A stretch of DNA of 64,000 nt from Muscardinus avellanarius (GCA_963383645.1 OY726562.1:2113001-2177000), one strand, 5' to 3'; counted from the first letter of the stretch, positions 20,540-31,904 are shown. Program-made: numbers and translations. The notes: a model not told the origin generated them from the sequence alone.

Positions 20540-21160
20540 CAGGTCTGCTCTTAAATGTGTCCACAGTGCTGCCCCAGGTATGATAAACCGGGATGGTTCC
20601 CAGGCCCCTCTCCCCACATTATAATGACCCATGGCCAGGAAATGATTCGGGAGGTGGAGTGGGGAGGAACACCAGGAGCTTCCAGCACACCCCTGCAGAA
20701 ACGCTTGAGGGCTTCTGCTTCTTAGATTTGTGCTCATACGTCAATATCCCACCGAGACGCCGATGGCCACAGAGCCCACCCCTCCCCAGCCTTCCCAGAC
20801 TGGGCCTGTCTTGCTCAAATCCCATCTCCCTTCAAGTCTGCTTATAACTCTAAGTTGGCAGCCAATGAAATGACCTGGTCTCAACTGTCGTGATCCCAGG
20901 AATGGCCAAGCTGTTGACGACGGACGCTGGATGGCTGAGAGGACGCACGTTGGTGGGCAGTCCCAGCAGCATAGCTCAGCGTTCCGTGCCCAGAGTGTCC
21001 ACACACGGCTTCCTCCCACTTCCAGCTCTTTTTCTTCCTTGTCTCTCTTTGCTCAACCATGCCATCCTTCTGTTTTCTCCCCAGGGTAGCCGCCGCGGGC
21101 TGATGGAGTGCACCTAGAGGGGCTCGTCCCTCCTCCTCTGGTGTTGCTTCAGCGGTGCGC
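20540..21160. other. no recognised feature
   Basis: Overlapping frames on both strands, none with family likeness. Confidence 0.3.
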
Positions 21161-21174
21161 TCTGTAGGGGGTTT

Positions 21175-21388
21175 ATTTGTTTATTTATTTATTTTTTTTT
21201 TTTTTTTGCGGTACTGGGGTTCCTGGAAGCCCTTCTATCTCCGGGCTACACTCCCAGACCTATTTTATATGTTTTTATTTGGAAACAGGGTCTCTTAAGC
21301 CAGCGAGGCTGGCTCCAAACCAGCGTGATCCTCCTGTCTCCACCTCCCAAGCGCAGGGATTACAGGTGTGAGCCACCACGCCCAACAA
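21175..21388 (-). mobile_element. dimeric B1-ID SINE, type II, with TSD
   Basis: The TSD tctgtagggggttt lies at 21161-21174 and 21389-21402, 14 bases and perfect. The stem has one change at its end (GCTGGCTC). TTCCTGGAA is at 21220-21228. Confidence 0.95.
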
Positions 21389-21402
21389 TCTGTAGGGGGT
21401 TT

Positions 21403-21809
21403 CTAAAAGTGCATTCCAAGCAAGTTGTCAGGAGTCAGGGATCAAAGTTTCCTCTGATCAATTAATTGTGCTTGGCCAGAAAAGGAAACAAGGCTCCTGT
21501 GTTGCAAGACTCCCCTGCCGTGTGCTCCGGAGAATGCGTGTGTGCACACGCAGACCTTCCCGTGGAGAGATGCGGGCAAGAGTCCCGCAGTGTCAGTGCT
21601 GAGTCCTCTGGTCCATGGACACATCTTGGCAGGGACACGCAGTGTCCTTCAACAGAGAACCAGCGCTCCCTCCTGCTGCCGACACTCAGGCAAGTCGGGA
21701 GGGCCCATAAAACACCCTCAAGTTTCCCTTTGTTAGTCATTGAGTGTGTGAATAGGGACACAGGTTTTCAAATTCCAGAGTTTTCGATTATTCAGAATAT
21801 TCACTTAGA
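21403..21809. other. no recognised feature
   Basis: Open frames on both strands of 21462-21761 overlap and show no family. Confidence 0.3.
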
Positions 21810-22022
21810 GCCAGGCGTGGTGGTGCACGCTTGTAATCCCAGCATTCGGGGAGGCAGAGACAGGAGGATCACAGTTCATGGCCAGCCTTGGCTACTTAGT
21901 GAGGCCCTTCGCAACTCAGTGAGACCCTTTTTCAAAATAAAAAAAGGAAACTAGGGTTGGGGTGTAGTTTGGAGGTAGAATGCTCCTGGGTTCCATCCCC
22001 AGTACCACAAAGAGAGAGAAAA
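21810..22022 (+). mobile_element. dimeric B1-ID SINE, type I
   Basis: From agccaggcgtggtggtgcac to gttccatccccagtaccac with a short GA-rich tail. Confidence 0.92.
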
Positions 22023-22027
22023 AAATA

Positions 22028-22310
22028 TTTACTTTGTACCTGAACAGTAGGCAAAGACTCCCAGCCCTCAAGAACTTACATTCTGGTAGGTAGAGTAAGA
22101 AAATGAATGGAAAACGGGTAAAACTTAAAAGTGTAGGGCGCTGATAGATGCACGGGGAGTGCAGGGCAGAGAGGAGGCGCTGTTTTCCATGGTGTGTGCA
22201 GGAAAGGCCCGTGGGGTCATGAAGTCAGAGGTAAGCCATGCGAGTGCCCGCTGGAAGGACATCACAGACGGAGGGAGGGCCAGGGAGATGACAAGGAAGC
22301 AGTCAGATGC
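22028..22310 (+). mobile_element. possible ancient mammalian repeat
   Basis: The strings cccagccctcaagaacttac, attctggtaggtagagtaag and agccatgcgagtgcccgctgg resemble an old interspersed repeat with ggagcttacattctagtggg and gagccatgcgagtatctggg. I cannot name the family with certainty. It is strongly diverged. Confidence 0.4.
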
Positions 22311-24856
22311 AGGTCTGCAGCTGGGGAGAGAGCCCAGCTGCGCAGGACTGGGAGCCTTGGCCCACATCCACCAGGGGTTTAAAGCTGAGGTGCTGGGTGA
22401 GGTCGGCAGGGATGGGAGGGGGGATGGGAGGCGTGGAGGTCGAGCCTCAGAGTCTAAACCCTTGGGAGTTTAAGGTGACGAGGAGCCGTCAACAAAGGAA
22501 CCCGAGAAGGAGCGTACGTGGACAAGGGAGAAAAACCTAGAGAGCCCAGGCCACGCGGAGAAAGCCATTGGCCAACAGAGGCAGAGGTATGAGGTCCGCA
22601 AGCCGACGGCAACGGGGCCTTGGGGAGGTCACCGGTGCGCTCAACCACGGCTAGCTCAGTGAATCGACCGGGGTAAAAAATCAGCCGACAGTGGGCTTAG
22701 GAGAGAAGGTGATGTGCTTAGGAGAATTTGAGAAGACTGCGGATGGGATGGGAGAGCTGAGGGACAACCCATAGGTAGAAGGGTCGATGCTATAAGGAGT
22801 GGGTGAAGGATTACCAGAGAGCCAGGGAGGGGGCACAGTCAGCTTAGAAGTGATTCTCGTCAGAAAGTCTGAAGGGAGAGGCAGAGAACAGGGCACCATC
22901 AACAGCATGATGACGGGGATATTTAAATCAACAACTGTCCGGAGCAACGCTGGGAAGAGAAGGGGAGTGATGGGTGAGCGTTCACGGGGCAGGGGAGGAA
23001 CATGGCGGGTGCTGGAGAAGCTCGCGGTGCGGCCCGCAGCCTGCAGTTCAGGGAGGAGAGCGAGCCTGGCCCGGGATGAGCAAGGAGGCACAGGCCATTT
23101 GCCATCTCAGATCCTCTGTATGCCTCTATCCCTCGTACCTTCCATAGCCCACTCCTCCATTTAGGTGCCACAGGGACTTCTTGTTTTGTTTTTCTTCTTT
23201 TGGGATATTTTCTCTATTGCGCTCAGTCTCAGGCCCTTACTCTCAGCCCCAGCCGTGGGTTAGAATTGCCTGGAGGACATTTTAGACAGGGAGACGGTGC
23301 CCAGCCTCGACTGTGAGCTGTATTGGCTTCACTGTTCTTCCGTGGGGTCCAGGCAAGCGGGTGTTTAAAGGGGTCCCCGGGTGAGTCTAACAAGCTGACA
23401 AGTTGCAGCCCACCTTCCCCGGGGGTGGCTGGAAAACCCTTGTCCCCTTGGGCTTTTCTGTCATTTTGGAAAATGGCCCGTGCTTTTCATTTTATCCTTG
23501 TAAATATTCCAGACCCAGGAAGATGAAGCCCCTTATTTCTTCAACGAGAACACTTAACCCATAGTTGGTTTTTAAGATATTTTTTCGCTGGAGATGGGAA
23601 GTGGGGATGGGGTAGGAGAGTTTGTTAAAATCTGGGCAGTAGACTACCGGATTAAGTGAAACTTGCCGGCATCTTTGCCAAACCACCCAGGTGTTGGAGC
23701 CTCTGGGAAGCGGAATCCAGGGTACTAGACCACCACTCTGGGCCCGCGGGCTCCTCCCCGCCTCCTCTGCCTCTGCACCTGCTGCAGGAGAAGGCGGCTC
23801 CTCAGTGCTGCTGGGTTCTGTGTGGGAGTTTTGCACTCCCTGGGCTCTACAGCACCACCTTTTCATCTTGTGAAAACTGCCTATCCATCACATATGCGTC
23901 GCCTCAGCTTGTGTAATTTGTTCTCGCAAAGTGGAAAAAAGAGGTTTCAGAATGCGCACCCGAGCTCCCCTGGCCTCCTTTAGGGTTGAGAATGGGCGGT
24001 AGGAGTTGGGGAGTGCAGGGGTACGCCCCTCCCTGGAGCTGGGATGAGGTCCCATTCTGGACCACCAGAAAATGCCCTTGCTTTCTGAGTAAACGCTGCC
24101 ATTGTTACCTGGATGGCCCTGGATCATCCTCTGCAGGCCTGGGCGGCCTCAGGAGGAGGCAGGGGCGTCTCGGAGTCACAGACTTTAAGTCAACTTTTCA
24201 TTTTTGTCCAGCTGTCCTTTTCCCATTCTGTTGGGTTTTTGAGATGCCCAAAGCAACCCGATGGCGTTTCCTAAGAGGTTAGCACAGAGACAACAGTGGC
24301 CCACTTAGAACCTGCTAGGAAAGAAAGACTGGGAAATTGCAACTAGAAAAACAAAGAGTCCTGAATTCATCTGCTATGTCTAGCCACTGCCCGCCTCGGG
24401 CCCGCGGGGAACACTCCAGTCCCCTGCTGCCTGGGGGGTCAGTATTAGCAGGTCGAGAACGTCTGCATTGTGCAGGGAAAAGGAGCAGATGGCTGCTCTC
24501 CCTCTCCCTGTTCCTTTCCTGGGCCCTCGGCCGTCCGGCCATCCTCCATCTTCTCTTCCTGCCAGGGTCCTCTGTGCCACCTCAGTGCTCACTGGGCTCA
24601 CCCTCCGCTGTGGCCACTGACTCCCCACTGAGCCACCCAGGCAGGGCGCCCGCCTAACACACCTGCCTCTCCACGCACCCCGTGCGATGCTCCCGGGGAC
24701 CCTCACCAGGGGAGGCTGCAGTCGGGTTCTGAGCACAGGAAGCCTGTGATAGCACACAGCTAGGACCGTCCTCTGCCAGGGTCTGACATCAGCGGCCCCA
24801 GACGCCTCGGGTCCAAGTTCTGTCTACCCGCACAGCACCTTAAAGGTTGTATTCAG
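22311..24856. other. 2.5 kb without SINEs or a recognised gene
   Basis: The 22680-23060 part is purine-rich on the plus strand and creates a long minus-strand frame (23091-22681) rich in P, S and L, typical of chance. The 23650-24760 part is GC-rich with overlapping frames on both strands. No domain, RNA gene or CpG island is clear. Confidence 0.35.
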
Positions 24857-25035
24857 GCCAGGTATGGCGGTGCACACTTGTAATCCCAGTACTTGGGAGA
24901 CTGAGATGGCAGGATCACAATTCCTAGATAGCTTCAGCAACTTAGTGAGGCCTTGTTTTGAAATAAAGAATAAAAATATAAGTTGGGGGTGTAGCTCAGA
25001 GGTAGAACGTCCCTGGGTTCATTCTCCACTTTTTT

Positions 25036-25037
<2 letters not shown>
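24857..25037 (+). mobile_element. dimeric B1-ID SINE, type I
   Basis: From aggccaggtatggcggtgcac to gggttcattctccac, with the tail taken over by a CA tract. Confidence 0.88.

Positions 25038-25080
<43 letters not shown>
25038..25080. repeat. (CA)n microsatellite
   Basis: About 21 units in the tail of the preceding SINE. Confidence 0.95.
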
Positions 25081-25082
<2 letters not shown>

Positions 25083-25445
25083 CCATTGGGGCCACATTAT
25101 CTGCAACAAAATAAACAAACAAAAACAAAGAGTGGACATTTAACATCAGAAGCCATTGCAAACCCCTCTGTGCCGCCATTGCTCCTGGGCTCCTTGAGCC
25201 GGGCCTATCTCCCCGACTGCCACAGTCCCAGCACCCCACTCACGCCAGCCCCTGCCCCTGCCCCTCGGCCTCCGTGCCACTTGCCCAGGACACAGTGTCA
25301 AGCGCCCCTCTAGAACTCCCACAAGAGGCTCCCCCAGCCCGCCAGGGACAGACCCGGAGAAACAAAGCACTCGGTTACAGGAGGTAGAAACCCCAGGAGT
25401 GGGGCGCCAGGAGCCTAGGCTCCCCCAAGCTTTTTAGCACAATAT
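25081..25445. other. no recognised feature
   Basis: Holds a short run of cctgcccctgcccctcgg and nothing supportable as a gene. Confidence 0.35.
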
Positions 25446-25461
25446 AAAAAGCATCCACTTT

Positions 25462-25650
25462 GCCGGGCGTGGTGGTGCACGCTTGTAATCCCCGCGCTTG
25501 GGAGGTGGAGACAGGAGGATCGCGCAGGTTCGAAGCCAGCTGTGCTGGCGTTAGAGACCCTGTTTCAAAAATATAAAATAGGTCTGGGAGTGTAGCCCGG
25601 AGGAAGAAGGGCTTCCAGGAACCCCAGTACCACCAAAAAAATAAATAAAT
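25462..25650 (+). mobile_element. dimeric B1-ID SINE, type II, with TSD
   Basis: Bounded by the perfect 16-base TSD aaaaagcatccacttt at 25446-25461 and 25651-25666. Very little diverged. TTCCAGGAA is at 25613-25621. The tail is AAAT-rich. Confidence 0.97.
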
Positions 25651-25666
25651 AAAAAGCATCCACTTT

Positions 25667-25885
25667 GGGGGAAAACAACAACCTGAGTCCAGGTGTAATA
25701 AGCTCAGAGGCTTCCCGAGAGCGTAACTTGGCACAATTCTCTTAGCAGTTCTAAACTTAAATAAAGTGGAGGTCTTAACTGAAACACTGCAGGGAGGATA
25801 AGAGGTAATAGGAATAGAATAAGAAGCCTAGCACAGGAAATGCCAGCTGTCATTATTATCTGCTCCCCCTCTTTTCTGGCGCATA
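25667..25885. other. no recognised feature
   Basis: Short unique interval between two SINE insertions. Confidence 0.35.
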
Positions 25886-25892
25886 TACTATA

Positions 25893-25909
<17 letters not shown>
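25886..25909. repeat. (TA)n microsatellite
   Basis: About 12 TA units before the T tract of the following SINE. Confidence 0.95.
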
Positions 25910-25926
<17 letters not shown>

Positions 25927-26131
25927 GGTTGATGGTACTGGGGGTGGAACCCAGGGGCTTTCTACCTCCGGACTATACTTCCAGACCTATTTTATATTTT
26001 ATTTGGAAACAGGGTCTCACTAGGTTGCTGACAACTCACTAAGTAGCTGAGGCTGGCTTCAAACCTGTGTGATCCTCCTGTCTCAGCCTCCCAAGCGCGG
26101 GGATTACAAGCGTGCGCCACCATGCCCGGCT
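25910..26131 (-). mobile_element. dimeric B1-ID SINE, type I
   Basis: A T tract and atggtactgggggtggaacc lead to gcgtgcgccaccatgcccgg. The short string tactatat on both sides suggests a TSD. Confidence 0.9.
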
Positions 26132-26873
26132 CTACTATATTCTTGAGAATGACTGGGGCCACAGGCCCAGTACTAGTGAGCGTGGGCTAGCGGGGACAGG
26201 GACTGACGCCAGCAACGTTGGCCAACAGTGATGAAACCAAACTCAGGTGCCCCAGAGACTCCTGGGTGCCCCAAGGAGCGAACCGAGTATCGGTTCTTGG
26301 GGTAGTGGGTGTTCAAGATTTTGTGCAAACCTCATCCCTGCAAGTGCTCCCTGACTGCCATGGTATATGGCAAGCTCCCACCTGCCCCCACACCCATCCC
26401 TCCCCCCCGCCTCTCACTATTCCATCGCACACATCGCCTTCTGGCATCCTACGTAATGAACCTGTACACTATGTTTATTGTTTATCTTCCACATCCTCCT
26501 CCTAGAATATAAACGCCACAGAAAGAGGCAGCTTTGACTTTTTGTCCACTGATGCGACCTTGAACGATGGCTGGAAGTGAGTCGGAGCTCAGGAAGGAGT
26601 CGGAGTTGAATGGGATGCTGACACCAGGTAGTGAGATTCAGCGACAACGCAGAGTGCGCTCCATTATGATACATTCAGAACCAGACACAAAATGGGCAAA
26701 AAGATAAGGCGAGGAGTGGCCATGGGAGTTCTCCCTCACGTATATCATGATGTAAGTCAGAATTAAAGTGCTTACAGCGTTTGTATCCAGAGGCAATAGA
26801 TGTTATTCAAGACCACAACCACTTCATTGCTTGAAATATTGTAGAAGATGCTGTCTCAAAATATCAAAAGTCA
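26132..26873. other. no recognised feature
   Basis: The 26430-26690 part looks unique. No gene or repeat is supportable. Confidence 0.35.
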
Positions 26874-27037
26874 GCTGGGTGTGGTGGCGCACGCTTATAA
26901 TCCCCGCGCATCGCACTGTTTCAAAGCCAGCTTTGCTGGCTCAAGAGACCCTATTTCCAATTAAAAAAAAATTATATATATATATGGTCTGGAGTGTAGC
27001 CCGGAGGTAGAAGGGTTTCCAGGAATCCCAGTACCAC

Positions 27038-27041
<4 letters not shown>
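26874..27041 (+). mobile_element. dimeric B1-ID SINE, type II, shortened
   Basis: The ggaggcggagacaggagg part is deleted. The stem is nearly perfect (aagccagc ttt gctggct). TTCCAGGAA is at 27017-27025. An AT run sits in the linker. Flanks caaaagtcag and caaacgtcag suggest a TSD. Confidence 0.88.

Positions 27042-27068
<27 letters not shown>
27042..27068. repeat. (AT)n microsatellite
   Basis: About 13 units in the tail of the preceding SINE. Confidence 0.95.
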
Positions 27069-27071
<3 letters not shown>

Positions 27072-27079
27072 CAAACGTC

Positions 27080-27295
27080 AGCCAAGCGTGGTGGCACACA
27101 CTTGTCACCCTAGTACTTGGGAGGCTAATACAGGAGGACACAGGTTCACAGCCAGCTCAGCTGCTTAGTGAGGCTCTCTGCAACTTAGTGAGACCCTGTT
27201 TCAAAATAAAAAATAAAAAAATAGGACTGGGGTGTAGCTTGGAATTAGAATGTAGAATGCCCCTGGGTTCAGTCCCTAGTAAAACATACATGCAT
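27080..27295 (+). mobile_element. dimeric B1-ID SINE, type I
   Basis: From agccaagcgtggtggcacac to gttcagtccctagtaaaac. The ID half contains an extra ttagaatg/tagaatg duplication. Confidence 0.88.
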
Positions 27296-27300
27296 GCACA

Positions 27301-27324
27301 TGCGCGCGCACACACACACACACA
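27301..27324. repeat. (CG/CA)n tract
   Basis: A short alternating gcgcgcacacac run follows the SINE tail. Confidence 0.9.
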
Positions 27325-27399
27325 ACTGTCAAGTCAAATAGCACTTTTCAGAAGAGATGCTCAAGCAGCAAGCAGCACTGGTATCTAAGATCAATGCCC

Positions 27400-27600
27400 T
27401 CTGTGGGGAACATTTAAGAACATCACATCTCCAGAAGTTTCCAACACAGTAGGCACCACACGAGGGGCTTGGTGTGTACACCCAACCCTCCCGCCGGCCA
27501 GCAAGTAGATATTATTGTTTTGCAGATACAGAAATTTGACCCAACATCTTCAGTGTCATAGGGACAGAGATGGGCTGGCCTGACCCGGGCTGCCACTGGA
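27400..27600. mobile_element. possible ancient MIR/L2-type repeat
   Basis: The strings cacagtaggcaccacac and tattattgttttgcagatac are in the right order for the gtaggcac ... cattttgcagatgagg core of MIR/L2 elements, but divergence is high. Confidence 0.35.
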
Positions 27601-27683
27601 GACTGATTTCTTAGTAATCATACATATATGTCAAAAAGGGAAGTTTTGTTTGCTTATTTGTGGTTGTAACAGGGACATGACTC

Positions 27684-27757
27684 TGACTCTCCTTATCTCT
27701 CCTCTCTCTCTTCTCTTCTCTTCTCTTCTCTCTCTCTCTCTCTCTCCCCCCCCCTCT
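27684..27757. repeat. pyrimidine tract (TC, TTCTC, C-rich)
   Basis: A continuous C/T run with TTCTC and TC subrepeats ending in nine C. Confidence 0.95.
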
Positions 27758-27900
27758 TCCCCTCCACTCCAAAAGACTCCCTGCTTTCAGGGTGGTCCCT
27801 GCTCCCCTTGTACCAAACACAACGCTCAGTCCTGAAGGACACAACAGAAGGAAGCAACAAGAACTGGGACTTAACGCCATAGTTTTTTGAAAGATCTTGG

Positions 27901-28126
27901 AGCCCGGCGTGGTGGAGCACACTTGTCATCCCAGCATTTGGGAGACTGAGACCTGGAGGATCGTGGTTCGTGGACAGCCTCAGCTACTTAGTGAGGCCCT
28001 CTGCAACTCAGTGAGACCCGGTTTCAAATAAAGAATAAAAAATAGAACAGGAGGTGTAGCTCGGAGGTAGAATGCCCATAGGTTCCATCCCCAGACCTGC
28101 AAAAAAAAAAAAAAAAAAAAAAGAAA
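27901..28126 (+). mobile_element. dimeric B1-ID SINE, type III, with TSD
   Basis: The TSD gaaagatcttgg/gaaagatctggg lies at 27889-27900 and 28127-28138, one mismatch. Type III marks are tggaggatcgtggttcgtgg and ccccagacctgc. Long A tail. Confidence 0.95.
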
Positions 28127-28138
28127 GAAAGATCTGGG

Positions 28139-28510
28139 AGATGGATTTGAGGCCGACCGGAATCCACGCAACATTAAGGACAACATAGGGAAAGGGGTTT
28201 AAAAGAAATTTAGCTAAGTATTTTGAAAGTAATCTCTCTACCCCACACCCACCACTTGGCACTTTTAGAAAGACTGTTTAAAAGGTTTAAATAGCATTTA
28301 CCTACTTTTCATTTGCCATATAGTTGTTTCCTAATCAAAAATCCATAAGAAAACGGACTACAAAGTAGATGGCTTAAATGGGTCAAAGGAAAGAAAATGG
28401 GTGACTGGCTTCACCATCAACCAAGCTTAAAAATCACAAGGCACTCTGCCGTCTCCTCTGCTAGCTATATGTAGCTGCATAGTCAATCACTCCAATGGCA
28501 GAAAACAACC
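28139..28510. other. no recognised feature
   Basis: AT-rich unique interval. Confidence 0.35.
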
Positions 28511-28517
28511 ATAAGAA

Positions 28518-28717
28518 GCCGGGTGTGGTGGCGCAGGCTTGTACTCCCAGCATTTGGGAGGCTGAGACTAGAGGATCGCGGTTCGCGGACAGCCTCAGCT
28601 ACTTAGTGAGGCCCTCTGTAACTCAGTGAGACCCTGTTTCAAAATAAAGAATAAAAACAGAAAGAGGGTGTAGCTTGGAGGTTGAATGCCCCTGGGTTCC
28701 ATCCCATACCTGCAAAA

Positions 28718-28718
<1 letters not shown>
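28518..28718 (+). mobile_element. dimeric B1-ID SINE, type III
   Basis: Marks gaggatcgcggttcgcgg and catacctgc. The flanking agaaaacaac lies just upstream (about 28499) and after the GAAA tract (about 28761), a likely TSD. Confidence 0.92.

Positions 28719-28761
<43 letters not shown>
28719..28761. repeat. (GAAA)n microsatellite
   Basis: About 10 units in the tail of the preceding SINE. Confidence 0.95.
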
Positions 28762-28847
28762 GAAAACAACAATAATATTCATTATGTCTCACAGATTCAC
28801 ACCATGTGGCCCTCCCTACAAGGTTACTTCTCTTCCTCCTTTCTTAC

Positions 28848-29018
28848 AAAGCTCCTCCTCCTCCTCCTCCTCCTCCTCTTCCTCCTCCTCCTCCTCCTCC
28901 TCCTTCTTCTTCTTCTTCTTCTTCTTCTTCTTCTTCTTCTTCTTCTTCTTCTTCTTTCTTCTTTCTTCTTCTTCCTTCTTCTTCTCCTTCCTCTTCCTCT
29001 TCCTTTTCCTCTTCTTTT
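28848..29018. repeat. (TCC)n-(TTC)n pyrimidine tract
   Basis: About 170 bases of almost pure pyrimidine: TCC units first, then about 17 TTC units (roughly 28902-28954), then mixed TTCC/TTTC. GAA·TTC and mirror-symmetric purine·pyrimidine tracts can form triplex DNA. Confidence 0.95.
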
Positions 29019-29021
29019 CTT

Positions 29022-29201
29022 GTGGTCCTGGGGATTGAACTCAAGGACATTCTACCTCTGAGCTATACACCCCAGCCCTGTTTTATTTTTTAGTTTGAAA
29101 CAGAGTCTCACTAAGTTGCAGAGGGTCTCATTAAGTTGTGATCCTTCTGCCTCAGCCTCCCACGTGCTGGGATTACAGGCGTGCACCACCACGCCCGGCC
29201 C
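29022..29201 (-). mobile_element. dimeric B1-ID SINE, type I, shortened middle
   Basis: Begins gtcctggggattgaactcaa and ends gtgcaccaccacgcccggcc. The pyrimidine tract upstream is in the position of its inverted tail. Confidence 0.9.
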
Positions 29202-29785
29202 TGCAAGGCTTCTTGAGTGGCCTCACAACATGGCGTCTGCTTCCCACAGAGCGAGCACTCCGAGAGCGGGCAGATGCTGAGCGGGCTCGTGACTCACCTC
29301 AGAAGTCACACCATCAGTCCTAGTGTCCTGCCGGTCACAGGTCTTCTCTAATATGAAGGGTGCTCACAAAGACCAGAAGGCGAGGACCAAGGCCACCTTT
29401 CCTAGCCACATCCCCTACTTCTTTTTCCAAATCCAAGTAATTACTGAATACTGTTCTGTCTTTACATCTTTTCCATTTCCACCATTTGCACTATCCAACT
29501 CCTCCACCACGTTGTGATTCTGTCATGGCTTTTCAATTGATTTTCCTACCTCTAACCATCCTACCTTTTCACCAGGCCTACCATCCTTTTTTAAATGGAG
29601 TTTGTTCTGTAATTATATTTATATACACTCTGCCCTTTTTTTTCCCCACACTAGATTGAAAAGCGTTAAAAGTGACAAGTATTTCATAATTTGCTAATCT
29701 CCCCCTCCTATACTGTGCCTCAGGTAGATGTGATAAGAGGAACGCCAGAGAGCCTAGAGAGTGGGGAGGCGGCACAGCTGAGCAG
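29202..29785. other. no recognised feature
   Basis: Unique-looking sequence, no gene supported. Confidence 0.35.
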
Positions 29786-29789
29786 GTAC

Positions 29790-29914
29790 ATGCCGAGTTG
29801 GAATCCCAGGCCTGGCATTCTTGCAGGCCATGAGGACTTGGTAAAGGATATGAGCGATTATGCCTTACACATACATGTTAAGCATTTGTAGGTGCTCAAT
29901 AAATAGTAGCCATT
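29790..29914 (+). mobile_element. MIR element, degraded
   Basis: Contains gttggaatcccaggcctggc and the 3' end-like aagcatttgtaggtgctcaataaatag. Confidence 0.6.
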
Positions 29915-29956
29915 CATGTGTTTAATGGTTGTTTTTTGGTTCTGTTTTGCTTTGTT

Positions 29957-30164
29957 TCTGTGGTGCTGGGGATTGAACTCAGAGGCATTCTACCTCTGAA
30001 CTACACTGCCAACTCTATTTTTAAAAATTTTTATTTGGAAACAAGGTCTCATTAAGTTGCTGATAGTCTCACTGAATTGCTGAGAACTGGCTTCAAACCA
30101 GCGATCCTCCTGTCTCAGCTTCTCAAATCCTGGAATTGCAGGCGTGCGTCACCACACCCAGCTA
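29957..30164 (-). mobile_element. dimeric B1-ID SINE, type I
   Basis: Begins tggtgctggggattgaactc and ends gtgcgtcaccacacccagct. Confidence 0.88.
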
Positions 30165-31157
30165 TTTAATAGTTTTTTAATATCTAGTATAAGGAAGGAA
30201 GGATTTCTTCTGACAGCCCTGCTTCTGAAAGTTCTTTCTGATTGTCAGGGGCTTTCTGCAGAGGTCTAGAGAGTGCTACCCAATAGAACTCTCTGGGACT
30301 TCAATGGAAACTTTCTGTGTGCGGGGTTACACGGGGTGGCCATTTCTCACACGTGGTTCACACCCTCTCGAAATGTGGCTGCTGCAAGACGCCGGGCTTC
30401 TAACTGTATGTACTGTTAGTAGAGTGAGTTGTGCACGGTCACCTGGAGCAGGGCCACATATTCGGGACCGTGCGGGGTGAGCATGCACTAGGGCACCTTG
30501 TCTTTGTGGTGTCTGTGGAGCTATCACCACTGCTCGGTGGGCATCTGAAGCTGAGTGATCGTGAGAGCCCGGGGTGTCCTAGAGCCCTGGGACACAAACC
30601 AGGTCTGCAGGAGAGTAAAAAGAAGACACCTCCCTGATGCATCATGAGCTGGGGGACTCAGATTGCAAGTACATCAGATAGTAACTTGGCTTACTATGGG
30701 AGAGGGAATGGTCAGCATGCAACTGCTCTCTATGGTTTTCTCACCCGTGGAAACCACTCTGGCGTAAGCCCGTGTACGTCCTCCTCACACACGCCACGCT
30801 TTGTTCCCAGCCCCTGCAGCTCATGGTGGGTTTGACCCTCACAGAGCTCCATGGTGTCAATAGAGCACCTTCCTCCGTTCTTATAGACGGGGAAACTGAG
30901 TCTCAGGAAGGCTGGGAAATGTGCCAAAAGCCACAGTGTGAGCGAGGGGCACAGGAGGACTCATGAGCTGGCCTGTCATGATCGAAGTCCATTTCTTAGA
31001 CTCCCTGCTCTTCCTCCTCATTCCTCATAACACAGGCTGCACACTCTTTGCTTGGTTTCCAATGTCTGCATGTGTGATTTATTTTTCCCAATATTATCTT
31101 AATTATGCTTGTGTTCATTGACAGAAACCCTAAAATATAAAGAAGCAAAATTAAACA
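30165..31157. other. unique sequence with an ancient-repeat trace
   Basis: At about 30830-30940 ttatagacggggaaactgag...gtgccaaaagccacagtgtg resembles the core of MIR/L2-type repeats. Otherwise no gene or repeat is supported. Confidence 0.4.
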
Positions 31158-31170
31158 TTGAAGACATTTA

Positions 31171-31369
31171 GGCCAGGCGTGGTGGCGCAAGCTTGCAATC
31201 CCCGCGCTTGGGAAGCGGAGACAGGAGGATCCCGCAGGTTCCAAGCCAGCCATGCTGGCTTAAGAGACCCTGTTTCCAAATAAAAATACAAAAATAGGTC
31301 TGGGAGTGTAGCCTGGAGGTAGAAGGGTTTCCAGGAACCCCAGTACCACACACACACACAAAAAAAAAA
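31171..31369 (+). mobile_element. dimeric B1-ID SINE, type II
   Basis: The stem is perfect (AAGCCAGC cat GCTGGCTT). TTCCAGGAA is at 31329-31337. Flanks ttgaagacattta and ttgacatttta suggest a TSD. Confidence 0.93.
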
Positions 31370-31385
31370 ATTGACATTTTATTTA

Positions 31386-31596
31386 CTTTTTTTGCGGTAC
31401 TGGAAATGGAACTTAGGGACATTCTACCTCTGAGCAACACCCCCAGCCCTATGTTTTATTCTTTATTTTTTGGAACAGGGTCTCATTGAGTTGCAAAGGG
31501 TCTCACTAAATAGCTGAGGCTATCCAAGAACTGCGATCTTTTAGTCTCAGACTCCCAAATGCTGGGATTACAAACATGCACCACCATGCCCAGCTA
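31386..31596 (-). mobile_element. dimeric B1-ID SINE, type I
   Basis: Begins tttgcggtactggaaatgga and ends catgcaccaccatgcccagct. Confidence 0.9.
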
Positions 31597-31865
31597 AAAA
31601 TTGAAAACTAGTGTAGCCTGGTTTGCCTGTTGTGAAACAGAACATGACTTGGAATGTCCTACTCTTCCTGCTCTGGCCCCCCAGGAGAGAGGGACGGTCA
31701 GTGTGAACTGTGAGTTCCCCGGGTCTCCACGGGGGACCCGCTCTTCTAGCAGCTGTGATTCAAGACCAATCTCCTGTTTTCACAAGAGAAAACTAGAAAT
31801 TCCAACACTTTGAACAACATGCCAATGACAATCACGATGTTTGAGTGTGTGTGACGTGTGTGTAT

Positions 31866-31867
<2 letters not shown>

Positions 31868-31900
<33 letters not shown>
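31868..31900. repeat. (TG)n microsatellite
   Basis: About 16 units, preceded by imperfect TG-rich sequence from 31844. Confidence 0.95.

Positions 31901-31904
<4 letters not shown>

Noticed and set aside
21466..21954. Plus-strand frame of 162 codons
   Set aside because: The end is SINE sequence, and the minus strand is open over the same part.
22681..23091. Minus-strand frame of 136 codons, proline- and serine-rich
   Set aside because: It arises from purine-rich plus-strand DNA, and a plus-strand frame of 121 codons covers the same bases.
28675..29061. Open frames of poly-S, poly-L, poly-P or poly-F around 28.7-29.1 kb
   Set aside because: They are translations of the TCC/TTC and GAAA tracts.
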